Positions 12,218-24,904 of a stretch of DNA of 64,000 nucleotides are shown in pieces (position 1 is the first letter of the stretch; every line of letters begins with the position of its first letter). This DNA is from Nannobrachium achirus (lineage: Eukaryota; Chordata; Actinopteri; Myctophiformes; Myctophidae), in assembly GCA_963921795.1 (NCBI GenBank), contig OY997639.1:62912894-62976893 (forward strand), in the 5' to 3' direction. Made by a program: the position numbers and the translations under genes. The notes beneath the pieces were generated by a model. The model saw only the letters and a program-made list of their open reading frames with translations, was not told where the DNA came from and ran no database searches.

Positions 12218-12576
12218 CAGTGGTTCTCAACCTGTGGATCGGGACACCCAGGGGGGTCACCAGATGATTAACTTAATGTGCAACTTTGTTTTCTCAGTCA
12301 ACAGTAAACAAACCAACATAAAGTTTAAGTGTGTAGAGGATATATACGTACACATTTCTAAAGTGACAATTCGAGGACTTTTTAATACCTCTAAAATGAC
12401 AAATGAAACATTGGTCAAATTGTCAAATATTAGAGTCAGAAAATGTGAAGATCTGTTATTTTCACAAAAGAACCGTGTTATCCAAAATGTCAACTCTTAG
12501 TCAGGGGGGGGGGGGGGGCAGTTTTAATATGATTATTTTGGGGGTCGCGGCCTGAAAAGGTCAAGAACCACTGCAC
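12218..12576. mobile_element. hAT-like element (GGTTCTCAACC family)
   Basis: Ends CAGTGGTTCTCAACC / TCAAGAACCACTG; flanks CGCCAGAG and CACCAGAG (12577-12584) differ by one base, if three bases are counted past the canonical end. Copies at 50282-50633 and in part near 37020-37105. Contains a poly-G run. Confidence 0.75.
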
Positions 12577-12987
12577 CACCAGAGGATCCAACATGGCTTC
12601 CGTCGTAAGACCAGTTTCACTGGGTAGCCTAGCACACGCACACGGCCGCGTTGAGTCATCATATTTACAAGCCTGCAGTATGTCACTGCTTATTATGTAC
12701 CCAACCACCCTCCTGCAGCTGAAAATGGCCAGCGCTCATGCTAGCTTTTAGCCAACTATAGCGCAAAAACACGCCAATGTCAGCCGGCGTAAGAATCCCA
12801 CTACGCTCAAGATGGCGCGGGGGCGTCTAGCTGGAAGAGGTGACCAATCATTTACCGGCTGGCTCATTGCTGTTGCCATGAAATGTGCCACTTGTCTGTC
12901 TGACAGAATCACCCCCCCCCCCCAAGCCCCTCGTATAGTGCAACCGTAGAGGCATCATCCCCCAACCCCCCTCTCATAATTCTATCA

Positions 12988-13130
12988 ATACTATCCCCTC
13001 TCCTCTCCTCTCCTCTCCTCTCCTCTCCTCTCCTCTCCTCTCCTCTCCTCTCCTCTCCTCTCCCCTCCCCTCCCCTCCCCTCCCAGGCTCCCCCCCTCTC
13101 CTGTCTTCTCCTCTCCTCTCCTGCTACTAT
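12988..13130. repeat. (TCTCC)n pentanucleotide tract
   Basis: About 20 CTCTC-type pentamers drifting to CCCCT. Confidence 0.95.
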
Positions 13131-13139
13131 CCTCTAAAC

Positions 13140-14600
13140 TCTAAACTGATCCTTCTCGGACAGGACACAGGAGAGAGAGAGGGAGAGCAGAAGAGAGAGA
13201 GAGAGAGAGAGCGGAAGAGAGATTTTGGGTGTAAATGTGGAGCACTCGTAATTTTTCCTTCCTTGGCACCAAAAGTGCGCTGCCGGGGAGGCAGGCAGCT
13301 CCCATAATTTATTTATACCGTGTGCCCTGATACGCCCTTGCGGAGCATGGGAGAGAAACGGGCTACACACACACATGGCTGATGTTAGCACAAGTGGACA
13401 AAAAGCTGCTTTTCAGAAGGCTCCTGAGTCCCGCTTTGTCGCTCTAGTGTGTTAAATCTTCTCCTAAAGCCCCCCAGGATGGCGGGATGAAGGGAGGAAG
13501 AGTGGCGCGTACACGTCATGCACACACATATTCACACACACACACACACACACGCACGCATGCATGCATGCACGCACGCAAGCACGCACGCACGCACGCA
13601 CGGTCGCACGTACACACGGGGAGATATTAAGGGAGGGAGAACTGAATTTGATTTGGTTTGATTTTTTTTACTGTATTAAGAATTTAAAGCACAAAAGATC
13701 ATGATGTCAAATCCCAGAGGACAGCACTTAAAAGCATTACTAAAACACCTATCTACAAACTGGCCCTCCATGGCATTAAAAGCTAATAGAGAGTGTGTGT
13801 AGGGGAAAACGTTTAGACAGTGTTCTATACAGAAACATCAGGAAGGCATTTACCAATGCACAGGATATTGTAGTGTAGTGTAGAGTGTAGTATTGTTGTG
13901 TTACTGGGCAGAGTGCTTGCAGTATGCAGTACTGTTGTTCTGACACCTGACTTTGATCTTCGAGGGAAAGGGTGGGGTTGGAGAACAGACATTTGATCAG
14001 GGTTATCGAGTGACAACCTCTCAATACAGATGTTTTGTTCAGTTAAGCAATTCAAGCCCATGACGGCTCCAACCCCTTCAACACTGCTATTATTGCACTC
14101 ATTCACGCTGTACAGTATTATGACGCTTGCTGCATCTTACCTAAAGGTTATCTTTATGCCAGGAGGAAGGAGGACCAATATGAGCAGAGAGGAGGGAGAT
14201 ACTTATGGGCTATTTTTGGGGTACTTTGTGAGACACCACATCTTTGGTTAGCATTGCTACCAGTTTACTGTATCTCATTGCCTGCAACCACATCAAGGAA
14301 AACTGGCAGAAAAAGACTCAATGCATAAACTATAAAGGGAGACTTCTTAGATCCTTTAGAACCAAAACCTTTGCAACTTTTTTGCACTCCTCATTTTAAG
14401 CACAGAGCATGTTAAAATAAAATAAATAGGCCTACTGTTTTCTTAGTCTCTGTCTAAGGAGTCTTCCTTAATAGCTAGTCTTTTTCTGCCAGTTTTCCCT
14501 TATGTTTTTGAGACACCGCACCTGCAGTCAACCGTGAACAAAAGACAAAGAAGGGCATAACATACAATTTACCGATTTTACCCTGTACTTTACTGTTACC
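13140..14600. other. intron, no exon recognised
   Basis: Short GA and CA/GC-A repeats (13165-13212, 13533-13605); otherwise unassigned. Confidence 0.5.
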
Positions 14601-15257
14601 ACATCATACATACTGTACAATCAGAGGTGGACAAAGTAATCAGTAGTCTGATTGGCTCTATGCACATCAGCCATATGGGAAAGACATTGGTCCTTCTTCC
14701 TCCGCAGGTCTTACCAATTATACTAACTAGACATACAGCCTTTTGATTGATTGAAGACTAAAAAGTACAGTTTCATGACGGTACACCGGTACAAGGTCAA
14801 CTAAAAGGAGATCCTAGAAAAGACTAAGCTTATTTCCATAGGAAACCATTGAAGTATCTCATATAATATTGAATGACAGACGGATAGAACACAGTACTGT
14901 GCAGTAGATATAGTAAATAAAATAAAAAAATAAAATAAAATAAAAATAAAATAAACAGCGCAAAAATACATAGTAGGTAACAAAGTGTGTTATTTCCATT
15001 TGCGAATGGCTGCCGCCTGTAAGTGGTTTTTCAGGGTGATTTTAAAGGATGCTAGGGAACCACACTCCTTCACAATTTTGCATCTACAGATTTACAGATC
15101 GCTGCTCCAGTGATTCAGGTTGGAAAGATAGCCTATAACCTGGCCATGCCTCTGGAGAATATTGTGGGCGAAAACCCTGTTGATTTTGAGTGTTCCTGTG
15201 CTCGCCATCCCGGCACAACGCATTGGGGGACCTCTCTGGGATTATAGTAGTAAGATT

Positions 15258-15480
15258 AAGGCTCTGTTCCATTCCGGTCAAACAGAGTCAGGGTGCTGAT
15301 TTTATACATGTTGGCTCACTGGAAACCGGTTCTGGTACTCTCATGGCCCCTTTGAGAGGTGGTTCTAAAGGGCCCCTTACGGGTGTGTATAAGAGTGTAC
15401 AAAATCTACAAATAGAGAGATGGGGTTACCTTGAAATAAAAAGGTTTGAGAACCTCTCTGCTATATGTAACAGAGCCTTA
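15258..15480. mobile_element. small terminal-inverted-repeat element
   Basis: TAAGGCTCTGTT at the left and AACAGAGCCTTA at the right, exact 12-bp inverted repeats. Shares CAAACAGAGTCAGGGTGCTG and GTTGGCTCACTGGAAAC with the element at 60453-61376. Confidence 0.75.
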
Positions 15481-15762
15481 ATCCTTCCTGACTATTTGAA
15501 GCAGAGGCCGAATTCGCCCGAATCACATGAAAGAGGCCTCACAGCACATGGTTGGTTCTACAGACTCCACCTTTCGCACGCAGATAGCTCAGATCTTTGC
15601 CTACGTTCTTAGCTAGGCCTCGACCCGACCCGATACGCGGTTTTCCGGAACCAGCGTGAAAGGTTCGGAATCTCCGTATGCGGAGCTGATGTCTAACATC
15701 AGGGTTTTCGGATATGCCCCAGATCCGAAGGAGGTCTACCTTTCTATGTCTGTAGAGTGCCA

Positions 15763-15794
15763 AGTGTAGTGCCAAGTATGCTTGGCACTACACT
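15763..15794. repeat. perfect 14-bp hairpin
   Basis: AGTGTAGTGCCAAG / CTTGGCACTACACT with loop TATG. Confidence 0.9.
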
Positions 15795-16194
15795 GCCGTA
15801 TAGTGCTTATGGGAAAATGAAGTGGAACAGGAAACGGATATGCCTCCTTCTGAAAGCCTGGGCCTGCAGTTATGCACAGAGCCTATTCCGCGCTGATAAC
15901 CGTATCCTTAGCAACTTATCAGGGGTGGGTTGATGTGCACTGTGTGAATACGTACTTCTGCAGCTACAGTATTTATCTGTTGTTCCACTCAGGGTCAGAC
16001 CCACCTGTCCATGTCTATATAAGAGGACGAGAGGGGGATTGTCTCCCTACGGGAGGGCATGACAGAAGCCAGTCACCCACCAGTGTGCCCCTGGTCTACC
16101 TAGTGACAACTCAGCTGATAGAGAGGAACTGTGTGACACAGGCTGCTTATCTCCGTTGTCACAAACATCCACCTCCCTGCTGACGTCTCTCTCT

Positions 16195-16300
<106 letters not shown>

Positions 16301-17441
16301 TAGAGTCATTCTGTACACAACAAAACAAACTCAAACACAGCAATGTTCCACAACCTTGCAGCATCCCTGGCAGAAAATGATTACAACTAGAATGTGGGGG
16401 GTAGAGAGACCAACGGTACAGCAGAACTAAGCAGCTATAAGCATAAATTAAGCAATACACTGATCCTTCTGCTCTTGCACTTGCTGTTGCTCTGATTCTT
16501 GGCTCCTCTCTTCACTCTCCCTGGAAAAGAAAGCATCCTGTAGGGCAGGCTACTGTTTATACAAGCAAGAAAACGTGGCGCTAACGTTATCACCAATGCG
16601 CCGCTTTGTGATGCGTTGATCAGCGTGTTCAGGTTCATTTACAGAGTATGAATCTGGCTGGTACCGACAATAAGCCTCTCCGACCTATTTACTTATTACC
16701 AGGCTAACTTACTTACCCATTATTATTTGGCTGGGTTATTGCATGGTTGAGATACAGTATAGGCTCTCTCTCCCCCTTCCTCCCTCCCTCCCTCCCTCCT
16801 TCCCTTTTCTCACTCTCGCTCTCTCCCCCCTCTCCCTATCTCTCTCTCTCTCCTTTCTTTCTCTTGCTGACCGAGCTCTGGCCTGATGTCACACACAACA
16901 CTTCTTCAATTTCTCCTTCTCCCTCCCCTGTGCCCTGTCTCCCTCTCCCCCTGTCTCTGATTCTGTCTCTCTTCTCTCTCTCGACATCACACACTACAGA
17001 AACCGTTCCCTAACAACGAGAATTCTGCGCTGACCCCAACTGGTGCCTACCAATACCGATTTGCGCAATGTCAGTGCTGTGTGATGTCAGGCATGTCCCT
17101 ATTTGGGCATACTATGCCAGTGCTGTGACATCAGGCTTGTCCATATTTGGGCACATTCCGCCCATGCACCCGTCACAGACACAAAACTTGAACTTTATAT
17201 GTATATGGTGGATATCTCTTTATACCTGCTGCTGCTTCTATATAGTTATTTTCTGCTAGTTCTGCATGTTCGCTGTGCTATCTCCCCTCTGTCACAATCT
17301 CTCTCTGTCCTCCCTGTCCCCCCCATACGTCAAATTCCAATCGTTTCCCCACCCTTCTCTCTCTCTTTCTCGCTCTCTCTGCTCCCCCCACCCCATCTGC
17401 CCTTTCTCTTTCTTCTGTTTCGTTTTCTTCTTCCTGTTTAG

Positions 17442-17477
17442 CATGGACGTTCAGAATTTTCATGGGAAGGAATCAAT
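17442..17477 (+). CDS. fam131b: fam131b exon, HGRSEFSWEGIN
   Basis: A 36-base exon, phase 0 at both ends, between ...TTCCTGTTTAG and GTAAGT. It encodes HGRSEFSWEGIN, corresponding to the FSWDGIN motif just before SMEDTTS in FAM131B. A very CT-rich stretch (17280-17440) supplies the polypyrimidine tract. Confidence 0.85.
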
Positions 17478-18279
17478 GTAAGTGTTGTGAACATCATTCC
17501 TTCGTTTTGCTATGCTTTTTGCTTTTGTTACTTTGTTCCTGTCATCGTTTATTTTAGGTTTTATTTCTTCTTTACAACTTAAACGCACTCTTTTCTTTTC
17601 ATACCTCACGCCCCACCCTTCTCCCCTCCTCTTAACCCTTAGCAGCTCTTTCAGTTTACAGTAGTGGTGAACACTGTAGTGGGCAGAACAATCTCACCTA
17701 ATGTGTCCTTATTGTTGCAGATCAAAAACTACACTTCCCTCCACCCCCAAAAAAGAAACAAAGAAATTTGCTCACTGTAAAATCCTGATTGCAATTTTTG
17801 AGTGGTGCTAACCGCTCCTACGTCTGGCTTTGTGTGTATATATGTACTAAGTATGAGCCCGGATCTCCATGTATGGAGATAACTGATGTCACAGACAGAA
17901 CGGCCCATACAAGGACATCATTTTGCACGTTTGTATCGTGTTTGATAACCATGCAAAGTCACTTCGCACCTGTGCGATCTCTTTTTTACAGTGTACAAAT
18001 TTGGGAAATGTAGGTTTTTGGAGTCTCTGTCCAAATGCTTCTCTTATCATTATTTAACAACGTATTATTAATCCACCCATCTACATCATCACCTTTTCTT
18101 TCCACAAAACTCACACTCTTGCTTCAATGTCTCTGTGTGCTCTGGCACACCTTCCCATCACTGTCCACCTTCTCCTCCCTCTTTCCCCTCGTCCATTCCC
18201 CCTCTCTCTCTCTCTCTCTCTCTCCCCCCCCCCCCCCCCCCCTCTTTCTCTCTCTGTGTCTCGTCGTCTGTCCCTCTAG

Positions 18280-18390
<111 letters not shown>

Positions 18391-18414
18391 TGACGCATTT
18401 TTTGTTGGCGTGTC

Positions 18415-18417
<3 letters not shown>

Positions 18418-18512
<95 letters not shown>
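18418..18512. repeat. (GT)n microsatellite just after a fam131b donor
   Basis: About 47 units starting 32 bases after the exon ending at 18385. Confidence 0.98.
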
Positions 18513-18513
<1 letters not shown>

Positions 18514-19024
18514 AAAGCTGGGAAACTGACCCCATGTTAGCTCCATGCCTCAGCCGGGGCACTGGAGCCAACATGGCACCCAAACGTGTGCAATTGTTTT
18601 TTATCTTCCTGCTCTCGTCACAGTAGCACTCGTCAATGGGGAATGGTCGCCCATTGATGGAACAGCACTGAATTCACATCACGGTCCTGGAAATACATGC
18701 TTACCAATAATTCACCATCACATCATTCATATGCATACAGCTGCTGTTGCTTAGTAGAAGGGGCGAGTGGGGAGTGGGAGGTAGTGTTGAGATGTTAAAG
18801 GGTCCATTTGGTTATTTTGTATATTTCCTTTTTTTTTAATCTATTTGCCTTCTCCCTCTCCTCTCCTCTGTGGCCTTTAAGAATTGCCTCCTTCAAAAAG
18901 AAAACAGAAAACAACAGCATTGAATGATATTGACCTGGCTATGTCCGTGCTCTGCAACGGATCTGCTAACACAAGGTCTTCCATTTCTTTGTGGAGGCGA
19001 TGCTGTTGGACAGATGCTTATCGC

Positions 19025-19507
19025 TCATCGGAAAATTTTCATTCCCTCCAGGATGTCTGGTGGGCTCGGCATCCGCAGTAATGCGGGTAGGTTTTTCAGT
19101 TCATCCTTGGTCTCGACTTCGAAGAAAATAGGATCTTCGGTCCCTGTCTGACCTTCAATTAGTCCCTTGCAGGCAGCGATAGTTGCCTTTATGTTCTGGG
19201 ATGCAATCGTTGGGGTCCAGGCAATGATGGCCAACTTTCTTCCAACAATATTTTGGCCTGGCTCAGATCTGCCAAACGCAAAGTCATACATAGCAATAGA
19301 GCAGGTGTCATTTTTCAAGCTGTTTAAAAACATCTGGAAATATTTAGGATCCTTGCAAGTCTCCTGATTGCGATGAACCATGCACTCTTCGCCGGCAATA
19401 AATGTACCAGTGTCTTCGTGGAAATGGTGTACCATAAACTTTATGACGGGAGCTTTCATGCGGTTGCAAACTCCTGCCATAACATCTGCAGCTAATTTGA
19501 GATCCAT
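19025..19507 (-). CDS. ADF/cofilin-homology protein, intronless, nested in fam131b intron
   Basis: Single open frame of 160 codons. The protein fits one ADF-H domain along its whole length: an N-terminal helix (DLKLAADVMAGVCNRMK), a strand (VIKFMVHHFHEDTGTF), then KDPKYFQMFLNSLKNDTCSI, AMYDFAFG, the diagnostic GRKLAIIAWTP (cofilin: DLVFIFWAPE), a helix NIKATIAACKGLIEG and a C-terminal DELKNLPALL like the DDIKDRSTL region of cofilin. Similarity to cofilin is low, so actin binding is inferred from fold only. No intron, no TATA box or AATAAA recognised; an A run of eight in sense lies about 190 bases after the stop. It lies antisense in the 5.5 kb fam131b intron, next to a LINE fragment and a kelch retrocopy. 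It could be a retrogene of a divergent ADF-H family; expression is unknown. Confidence 0.6.
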   Translation of the reverse strand: MDLKLAADVMAGVCNRMKAPVIKFMVHHFHEDTGTFIAGEECMVHRNQETCKDPKYFQMFLNSLKNDTCSIAMYDFAFGRSEPGQNIVGRKLAIIAWTPTIASQNIKATIAACKGLIEGQTGTEDPIFFEVETKDELKNLPALLRMPSPPDILEGMKIFR

Positions 19508-19689
19508 CTTTCACCAAGGCAAGGTCGTCTGAAGGCTCACAAGCTGTTTAATTGTACAGCACATTATAATGTATAATGCGGTACTTGTGACATCACAAAT
19601 AAATATCCGTATTTGGGCTTGCTGATGATTGCATAGAGCTTGAGGACTTCCATATACCGTTATGGGTAAAAGGTGAAACGTGTTTCAAG

Positions 19690-20245
19690 CGTGTTTCAAA
19701 CATGTGTTTCTCAGGCCTGAGAGACCGGGGGGGAATGTGGATGTCCAGAAGGTCAGACAGGTAGGGCAGAGGGTAAGGATGGCCTTGAAGGAGGAGGATT
19801 TATAGTCAAGGCGTTGTTTGATGTGATTGATGACATGGGGTTCTGGTAATGATACGGGCAGCAGCATTCTGGACCAGTTGGAGTTTACGGAGGATTTTTT
19901 GTGAGAGACCGAATAAGAGGGAATTACAATAGTCCAGGTGGGAAGTGGACCAAAATTGTATCGCTGTTGGGGGTGAGTGATGGGCGGAGGCGGTTGATAT
20001 TTCAGAGGTGGAAGTAGGCAGAGGGAAGGGTGTTATTGATATGGGTATGGAATGATAAGGTACTGTCGAGGACGACACCCATGCAGACTCTTAACCTAAG
20101 GTGAGGCGGAAACCGAGGAGGGAGGGAGAAACTGGGCTGCTTGGTGAGTGTGAACTTGGAACCAATGAGGACTACCTCGGTTTTATCACTGTTTAGTTTG
20201 AGAAAGTTTGAGGTGAACCAGGATTTGACATCTGGCAGAGACATA
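19690..20245 (-). mobile_element. L2-like LINE reverse-transcriptase fragment
   Basis: In the minus sense, split over frames, it reads SWFTSNFLKLNSDKTEVVLI G, then VCMGVVLDSTLSFHTHINN, STSHLDYCNSLLFGLSQKIL and LQLVQNAAARIITRT. These are the C-terminal reverse-transcriptase landmarks of fish L2-type LINEs. Frameshifts and truncation at both ends mean it is dead. It separates the two nested reading frames. Confidence 0.85.
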
Positions 20246-20559
20246 ATCCTCAGTTTATCGTTCCAACTTTATTCTATGGTTTAAACTGAGTTTCACACAA
20301 ACATCCCTCTCAACCAATACCTGAGGTTCATGCTATTATAGTTGATTCCCAACAACACTCCCTCTCTTTGGCCAGAAGCTAGGCTACAACTCAGCTACAA
20401 GCACCGTGAAATATCTTGCAATATGTGATGCCTTCTGTTCTATTTCCTGGAACTTGTTCTGTGCCGCTGCTGAGAACATTCATGTTATTTTTGAGCGATG
20501 CTAACCACTCCCACATCTGGCTTTGTGTGTATGTCCGTCCATCTGTTAATGAAATTAAC

Positions 20560-20650
20560 TCATAAAAGGCACCGCTCACTTCATTTTTCATTTTTTATTA
20601 ACTCATAAAATAAATTAACTCATAAAAGGCACCGCTCACTTAATTTTTTT
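20560..20650. repeat. short direct repeat
   Basis: ATTAACTCATAAAAGGCACC and GCTCACTT.ATTTTT occur twice about 60 bases apart at the 3' end of the kelch retrocopy. Confidence 0.8.
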
Positions 20651-20655
20651 TCTTT

Positions 20656-21696
20656 TCAATTGCTGTTGGTAGTCATGGCTGCCAATTCCCACGCCTTACA
20701 TAACGTCTTCAGACTAGGACTCAAGTCTAGAACGTAAAGGTCGCGGTTACGTCCTCCATAGATGATGATACGATCTCCCACAATGCAACACAGACTCCCA
20801 GTTATGGGATGCAGACGTTTCCCCTTGGGCTCCAGCTTCCTCCAGGAGGTCTCGGGGTTGAGTTTCCACACATCTGTGTATGATTTAATTATGTACAGTT
20901 CTCCATTGTAGGCTAAGGCTGAATGTAAAAACATATCTAATGGAAGAATATGTGCAGAAGGCGTCCTCAGCCAGCAGTTGGTCTCTGTGTCAAACACTCT
21001 GAGGTTGTTGTGGACGACGGCCCCCCGTTCCGGGTCCTTATGGTATCCTTGACCCCCAAATACAAACATCTTTGTTCCGATGATGGTGGCAGAGTGATGC
21101 ACTGACATGGGCGGTGGAGTTCCTCTGATGTTAATTGAAGACCAGACCATTGAGGTGGTGTCCAACTTGAATAAGTCATTGGTTTCTCTACAATGTGTCG
21201 GGGATCGGCCGTTCACCAACTTATTTCCTCCGCAGACAAACATGACCTTCCCCAAGGCACAAGCAGAGTGAAACGTCCTCCCCTCTGGAACAGTCCCTGA
21301 CACCTTGGGCCTGAACCATCTGTGTGCGTCCACATCAAAAGCATAAAGACCGTTGCAGTACTCCGTTAAACTGTCATTAGTTCCCCCCCAGATGTAGGCG
21401 ACATCTTCAATTAGCACAGCTGTGTGACCGGCACATTGGGAAGGAACCTCTAGGATGCACTCTCCTTGTTCACATGTCAACGGGGACAACTTCACCCAGC
21501 GCAAAGACACTGTGTTAAAGACACAGACATCAAATATCCGATCCCATCGAGTGAACTTCTCCTCGAAACTGAGGTAACCAAAGGAGTACAACCTGTGCCC
21601 CACTGCGATAGCAGCATCACAGTTTCTTAATGGTCCCCTTATATGGGCTGTGACGCTCAACATTTTACACTCCAGAATTCTTGTTGTGTAAGACAT
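20656..21696 (-). CDS. KLHDC3-like kelch protein, intronless retrocopy with open frame
   Basis: An uninterrupted frame of 346 codons. The part beginning at the second Met (21663) aligns with the start of KLHDC3, a kelch beta-propeller protein used as a cullin-RING substrate receptor. Shared landmarks in order: AIAVGHRLYSFG, FNTVSLRWVKL, GHTAVLIEDVAYIWGG, LYAFDVDAHRWFRPKVSGTV, HSACALGKVMFVCGG, HSATIIGTKMFVFGG, RVFDTETNCWL, HSALAYNGELYI, CCIVGDRIIIYGG and DLSPSLKTLCK. After LKTLCK, KLHDC3 has about 18 residues (LAVIQYNLDQS...) that are missing; the copy continues WELAAMTTNSN and stops, losing the family's last residues. An A-rich run follows the stop directly. This looks like an old retrocopy of a spliced mRNA, perhaps an exon-skipped form. 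Two kelch repeats have lost their GG (SFGYLS, YIIKSY). Confidence 0.75.
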   Translation of the reverse strand: MSYTTRILECKMLSVTAHIRGPLRNCDAAIAVGHRLYSFGYLSFEEKFTRWDRIFDVCVFNTVSLRWVKLSPLTCEQGECILEVPSQCAGHTAVLIEDVAYIWGGTNDSLTEYCNGLYAFDVDAHRWFRPKVSGTVPEGRTFHSACALGKVMFVCGGNKLVNGRSPTHCRETNDLFKLDTTSMVWSSINIRGTPPPMSVHHSATIIGTKMFVFGGQGYHKDPERGAVVHNNLRVFDTETNCWLRTPSAHILPLDMFLHSALAYNGELYIIKSYTDVWKLNPETSWRKLEPKGKRLHPITGSLCCIVGDRIIIYGGRNRDLYVLDLSPSLKTLCKAWELAAMTTNSN

Positions 21697-21699
21697 TGA

Positions 21700-22880
21700 G
21701 TCCTAGTGCACTTTCTACAACTTGTATGAAACGGCACAAACGGTACACAAAGCTTGACCAATCCACAAAGCCGATGGGTCGGGTTGGCCAATCTTACCTA
21801 GTAACAACAAACAACCCCTCTGGCACCTTGCAGACACAATATACAAAAAGTGCAACTTCATGATTTTTAATATTCCCAAAAGAAAAAGCTAGAATTGTAA
21901 TCAATATCACAGGTTCCATATACTAAATTATTGGGTGTCATTATTGATGATCATTTAACTGGTTGTGATGTGATGATAAATTGGTGTGACTGTCGGTGTT
22001 GTGTTTTCTTATAACCGTAGTATTGATATGAATGTGATAAAGTGGGCGACATGCTGCTTTAAGCAAACCACGGTGCAGTGCCACTGAAGTGTGCTGTCAG
22101 TCAGTGTGATCATTTGGGTCGCGTTCGCTTTGTAAGGTGCAGTTGTTGTGAGAATGCAGTGGAATGTATGGCAGCGTGGAGCCCATGCTGTCGCAGTGTG
22201 CACAGCGTGCATGGCACTGATGTGCTGCTATAAATTATTCCAATAATTTATTCATATTCATAGGCACTCCAATGCAGGTAAAATAGGCACTTACATAGAA
22301 TAAAATATCAAGGGATTTACGTACGGCGTCAGCGCCATTGTATGTCGGTCACATGAACGGAACAAAGCCATTATGCAAACATCAGCCAGTATCAGCCCCA
22401 TGGCACGGTTTGAATATATTTCTTTACTCCCTTTGGATAATAACGCACAGAAATATGTATGTATGCGTTATCTGATTCCGCCAAGTTGACCGGGAGACAG
22501 CGAGGAGAAAGGGGAAGCGTTTTCTGCTTAGCGCAGCAGCACAAGCATAGCAAAGGTGCGAAAGCTAGCATGTCGACGAGCCAGCCTCTCATTACTCACG
22601 CCACACGGCCGCCTCACCCCAATTAACCTCCTCCGTCCCATAATGCACCTCTCCCAGACTAGACTATCCTCCCCCCTCCCTCCCCTGTTGCTTGTATGCA
22701 ACAGCCCTCTCAGTCTCCTTAACCTCCTCACTCAACAACCCTTGTCATTTAGCCCCCTGCTGGGTGCCATGTTCGTCGTGATTCACATTTAGCACAAAGT
22801 CTTCTAGAACCCTCCCACCTCCCAGTGTACACTAGGCCTTCATAGCTCCCTGGTCTCTGCCATGGGAAGCAGCAGGCATG
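21700..22880. other. intron, no exon recognised
   Basis: Unassigned; CT-rich near 22670. Confidence 0.5.
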
Positions 22881-23136
22881 TGCACACATAGACATAAAGG
22901 GGGCTTGAGCCCCTGCCCTTTTATCTGTCTGTAAAAAGTGCCCTCTCCAGACTATAAATGCAGTTTTTACAATGGTGAAAGAAATGCAAATGCCCTCTTG
23001 CCATGCCATACCTGAAGGCAGCATTCAAGAGAATTGCCTTGTCCAAACTCTCCTGAACTCGAATGCAGCGTCTCTTATGTTGAAAGAATTGTCCTCTCTG
23101 TTGATTATGCTTATAGTTCAGTGTGCTATCACGCAC

Positions 23137-23199
23137 CGAAAATAGCCGACCTCTAAGCGTTGCGACGCGTTGTGAGCTTGGAGGTCTGCTATTTTCGAT
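23137..23199. repeat. fold-back module
   Basis: CGAAAATAGCCGACCTC / GAGGTCTGCTATTTTCG with inner TAAGCGTTGCGACGCGTTGTGAGCTT partly paired; outer arm GACCTC replaces GATCTA on both sides. Confidence 0.8.
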
Positions 23200-23910
23200 A
23201 TTTCCACCTAAAAGGCCCTTTTAGAAATGTCAGCCCCTGCCTCTCTAACATTCTTTGCACGTCCCTGGGAAGCAGCCTTCATATTCATGTACAGTATTTC
23301 CAGGGATCTTCCCCTTTCTGTGCCCCCCCCCCTTCTCTCTCCTCCCTTCCTCCATGTTGACCTCTATTTTATTTCCCCCAATCCTCCCAAATCACTCTGC
23401 TCTGCGCTCACTCTCATCATTACCGCAACTTGAATCCTTCCTCTCTCCTCTCTTTACCCGCACCGCCCCACACACACCACTCTTCCTCCCTCCTTCGCTC
23501 GGTTCACTGTCCTTACCGTCCTCCGCCTGCTTTTTTCCTCACACACACACAAATCTTCCATTCTCCTCCTTCCCCCCCCACCCCCTTCTCACCTTTCTCC
23601 TTCCTCTGGTTCCCTTACTTCCCCTCCCTCTCCCTGTTCTCCTCCCTGCATTGCTTCTACCCATTTTTTTAAATGTTTTCCTCGAATACCTCTATTCTCC
23701 ACACCTTTTTCCACCTTCTTTCCCTCCTCTCTCCTCTTTCTATCTTTTATCACCTTCATAACGTCTGATTCTCCTGACCACCATGCCACTCTGTCTACTT
23801 TGTTCAATACCGTAACCTCACCCCGCTTACCCCCAAATCCCAACCACTCTTCCCTACAGTATATCCTCCTTGCTTGCTCCATCCCTCCATGTTAAACCTT
23901 CCCTCTATGA

Positions 23911-24282
<372 letters not shown>

Positions 24283-24439
24283 TGAATCGATGAAAGTTGG
24301 GAATGCGTGCCCTACCCAGTTATGCAATACCCATTGTACCTGTGTCAGAGTACCCGTTGTACCCTTCAATGTCTGTCTGACTGTCTGTCTGTGTCGCATC
24401 ACTCCCTCAGGTCATCTGTGATTCGTGCGCTGAGTTTGA

Positions 24440-24560
24440 TCACTTGGGCCAATATTTGGGCATGCCCATATATGGATTGATCCCATATATGGGCACAGAG
24501 GTCAGATCGGTGCTTCTGGACAACAAGATCTCCATATAAGCCTATATATGGGCGTATTGA
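24440..24560. repeat. small CCATATATGG cluster
   Basis: CCATATATGG at 24468 and 24485, with CCAATATTTGG and CTATATATGG nearby; same word as the array at 53316-55056. Confidence 0.8.
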
Positions 24561-24904
24561 TTGGAGCCGCGGTTCTGAGCAACCGCCTATCCGACCGTCT
24601 CGACGGCAGGCACGGCACTCCCCCGGGTCGTCGGCTATGCATGCCATGTGTAGAGTTTAAAGTTTGACGGTCGTGAACTACAGACACACGGACAGAGATT
24701 TTGAGCATTTATAATTTGTAAGATATGGCCACGGTACGGCAGAGTTAAATCTAATCTAAAATTCTATTCTAAACATCTGTGAATTTGGGCCAGCAACACA
24801 GTCATACATTATGAAGAAGTATACATGATGTTCAAATCATGGCAGCTCTCTGCAGAGCCTGCTGCTAACCCTCATCAGCGTTTATGTCTGGGCACGAGGC
24901 CAAA

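Noticed and set aside
23255-23761. 168-codon Pro/Leu/Ser frame
   Set aside because: CT-rich intron sequence before a fam131b acceptor; low complexity without a domain.
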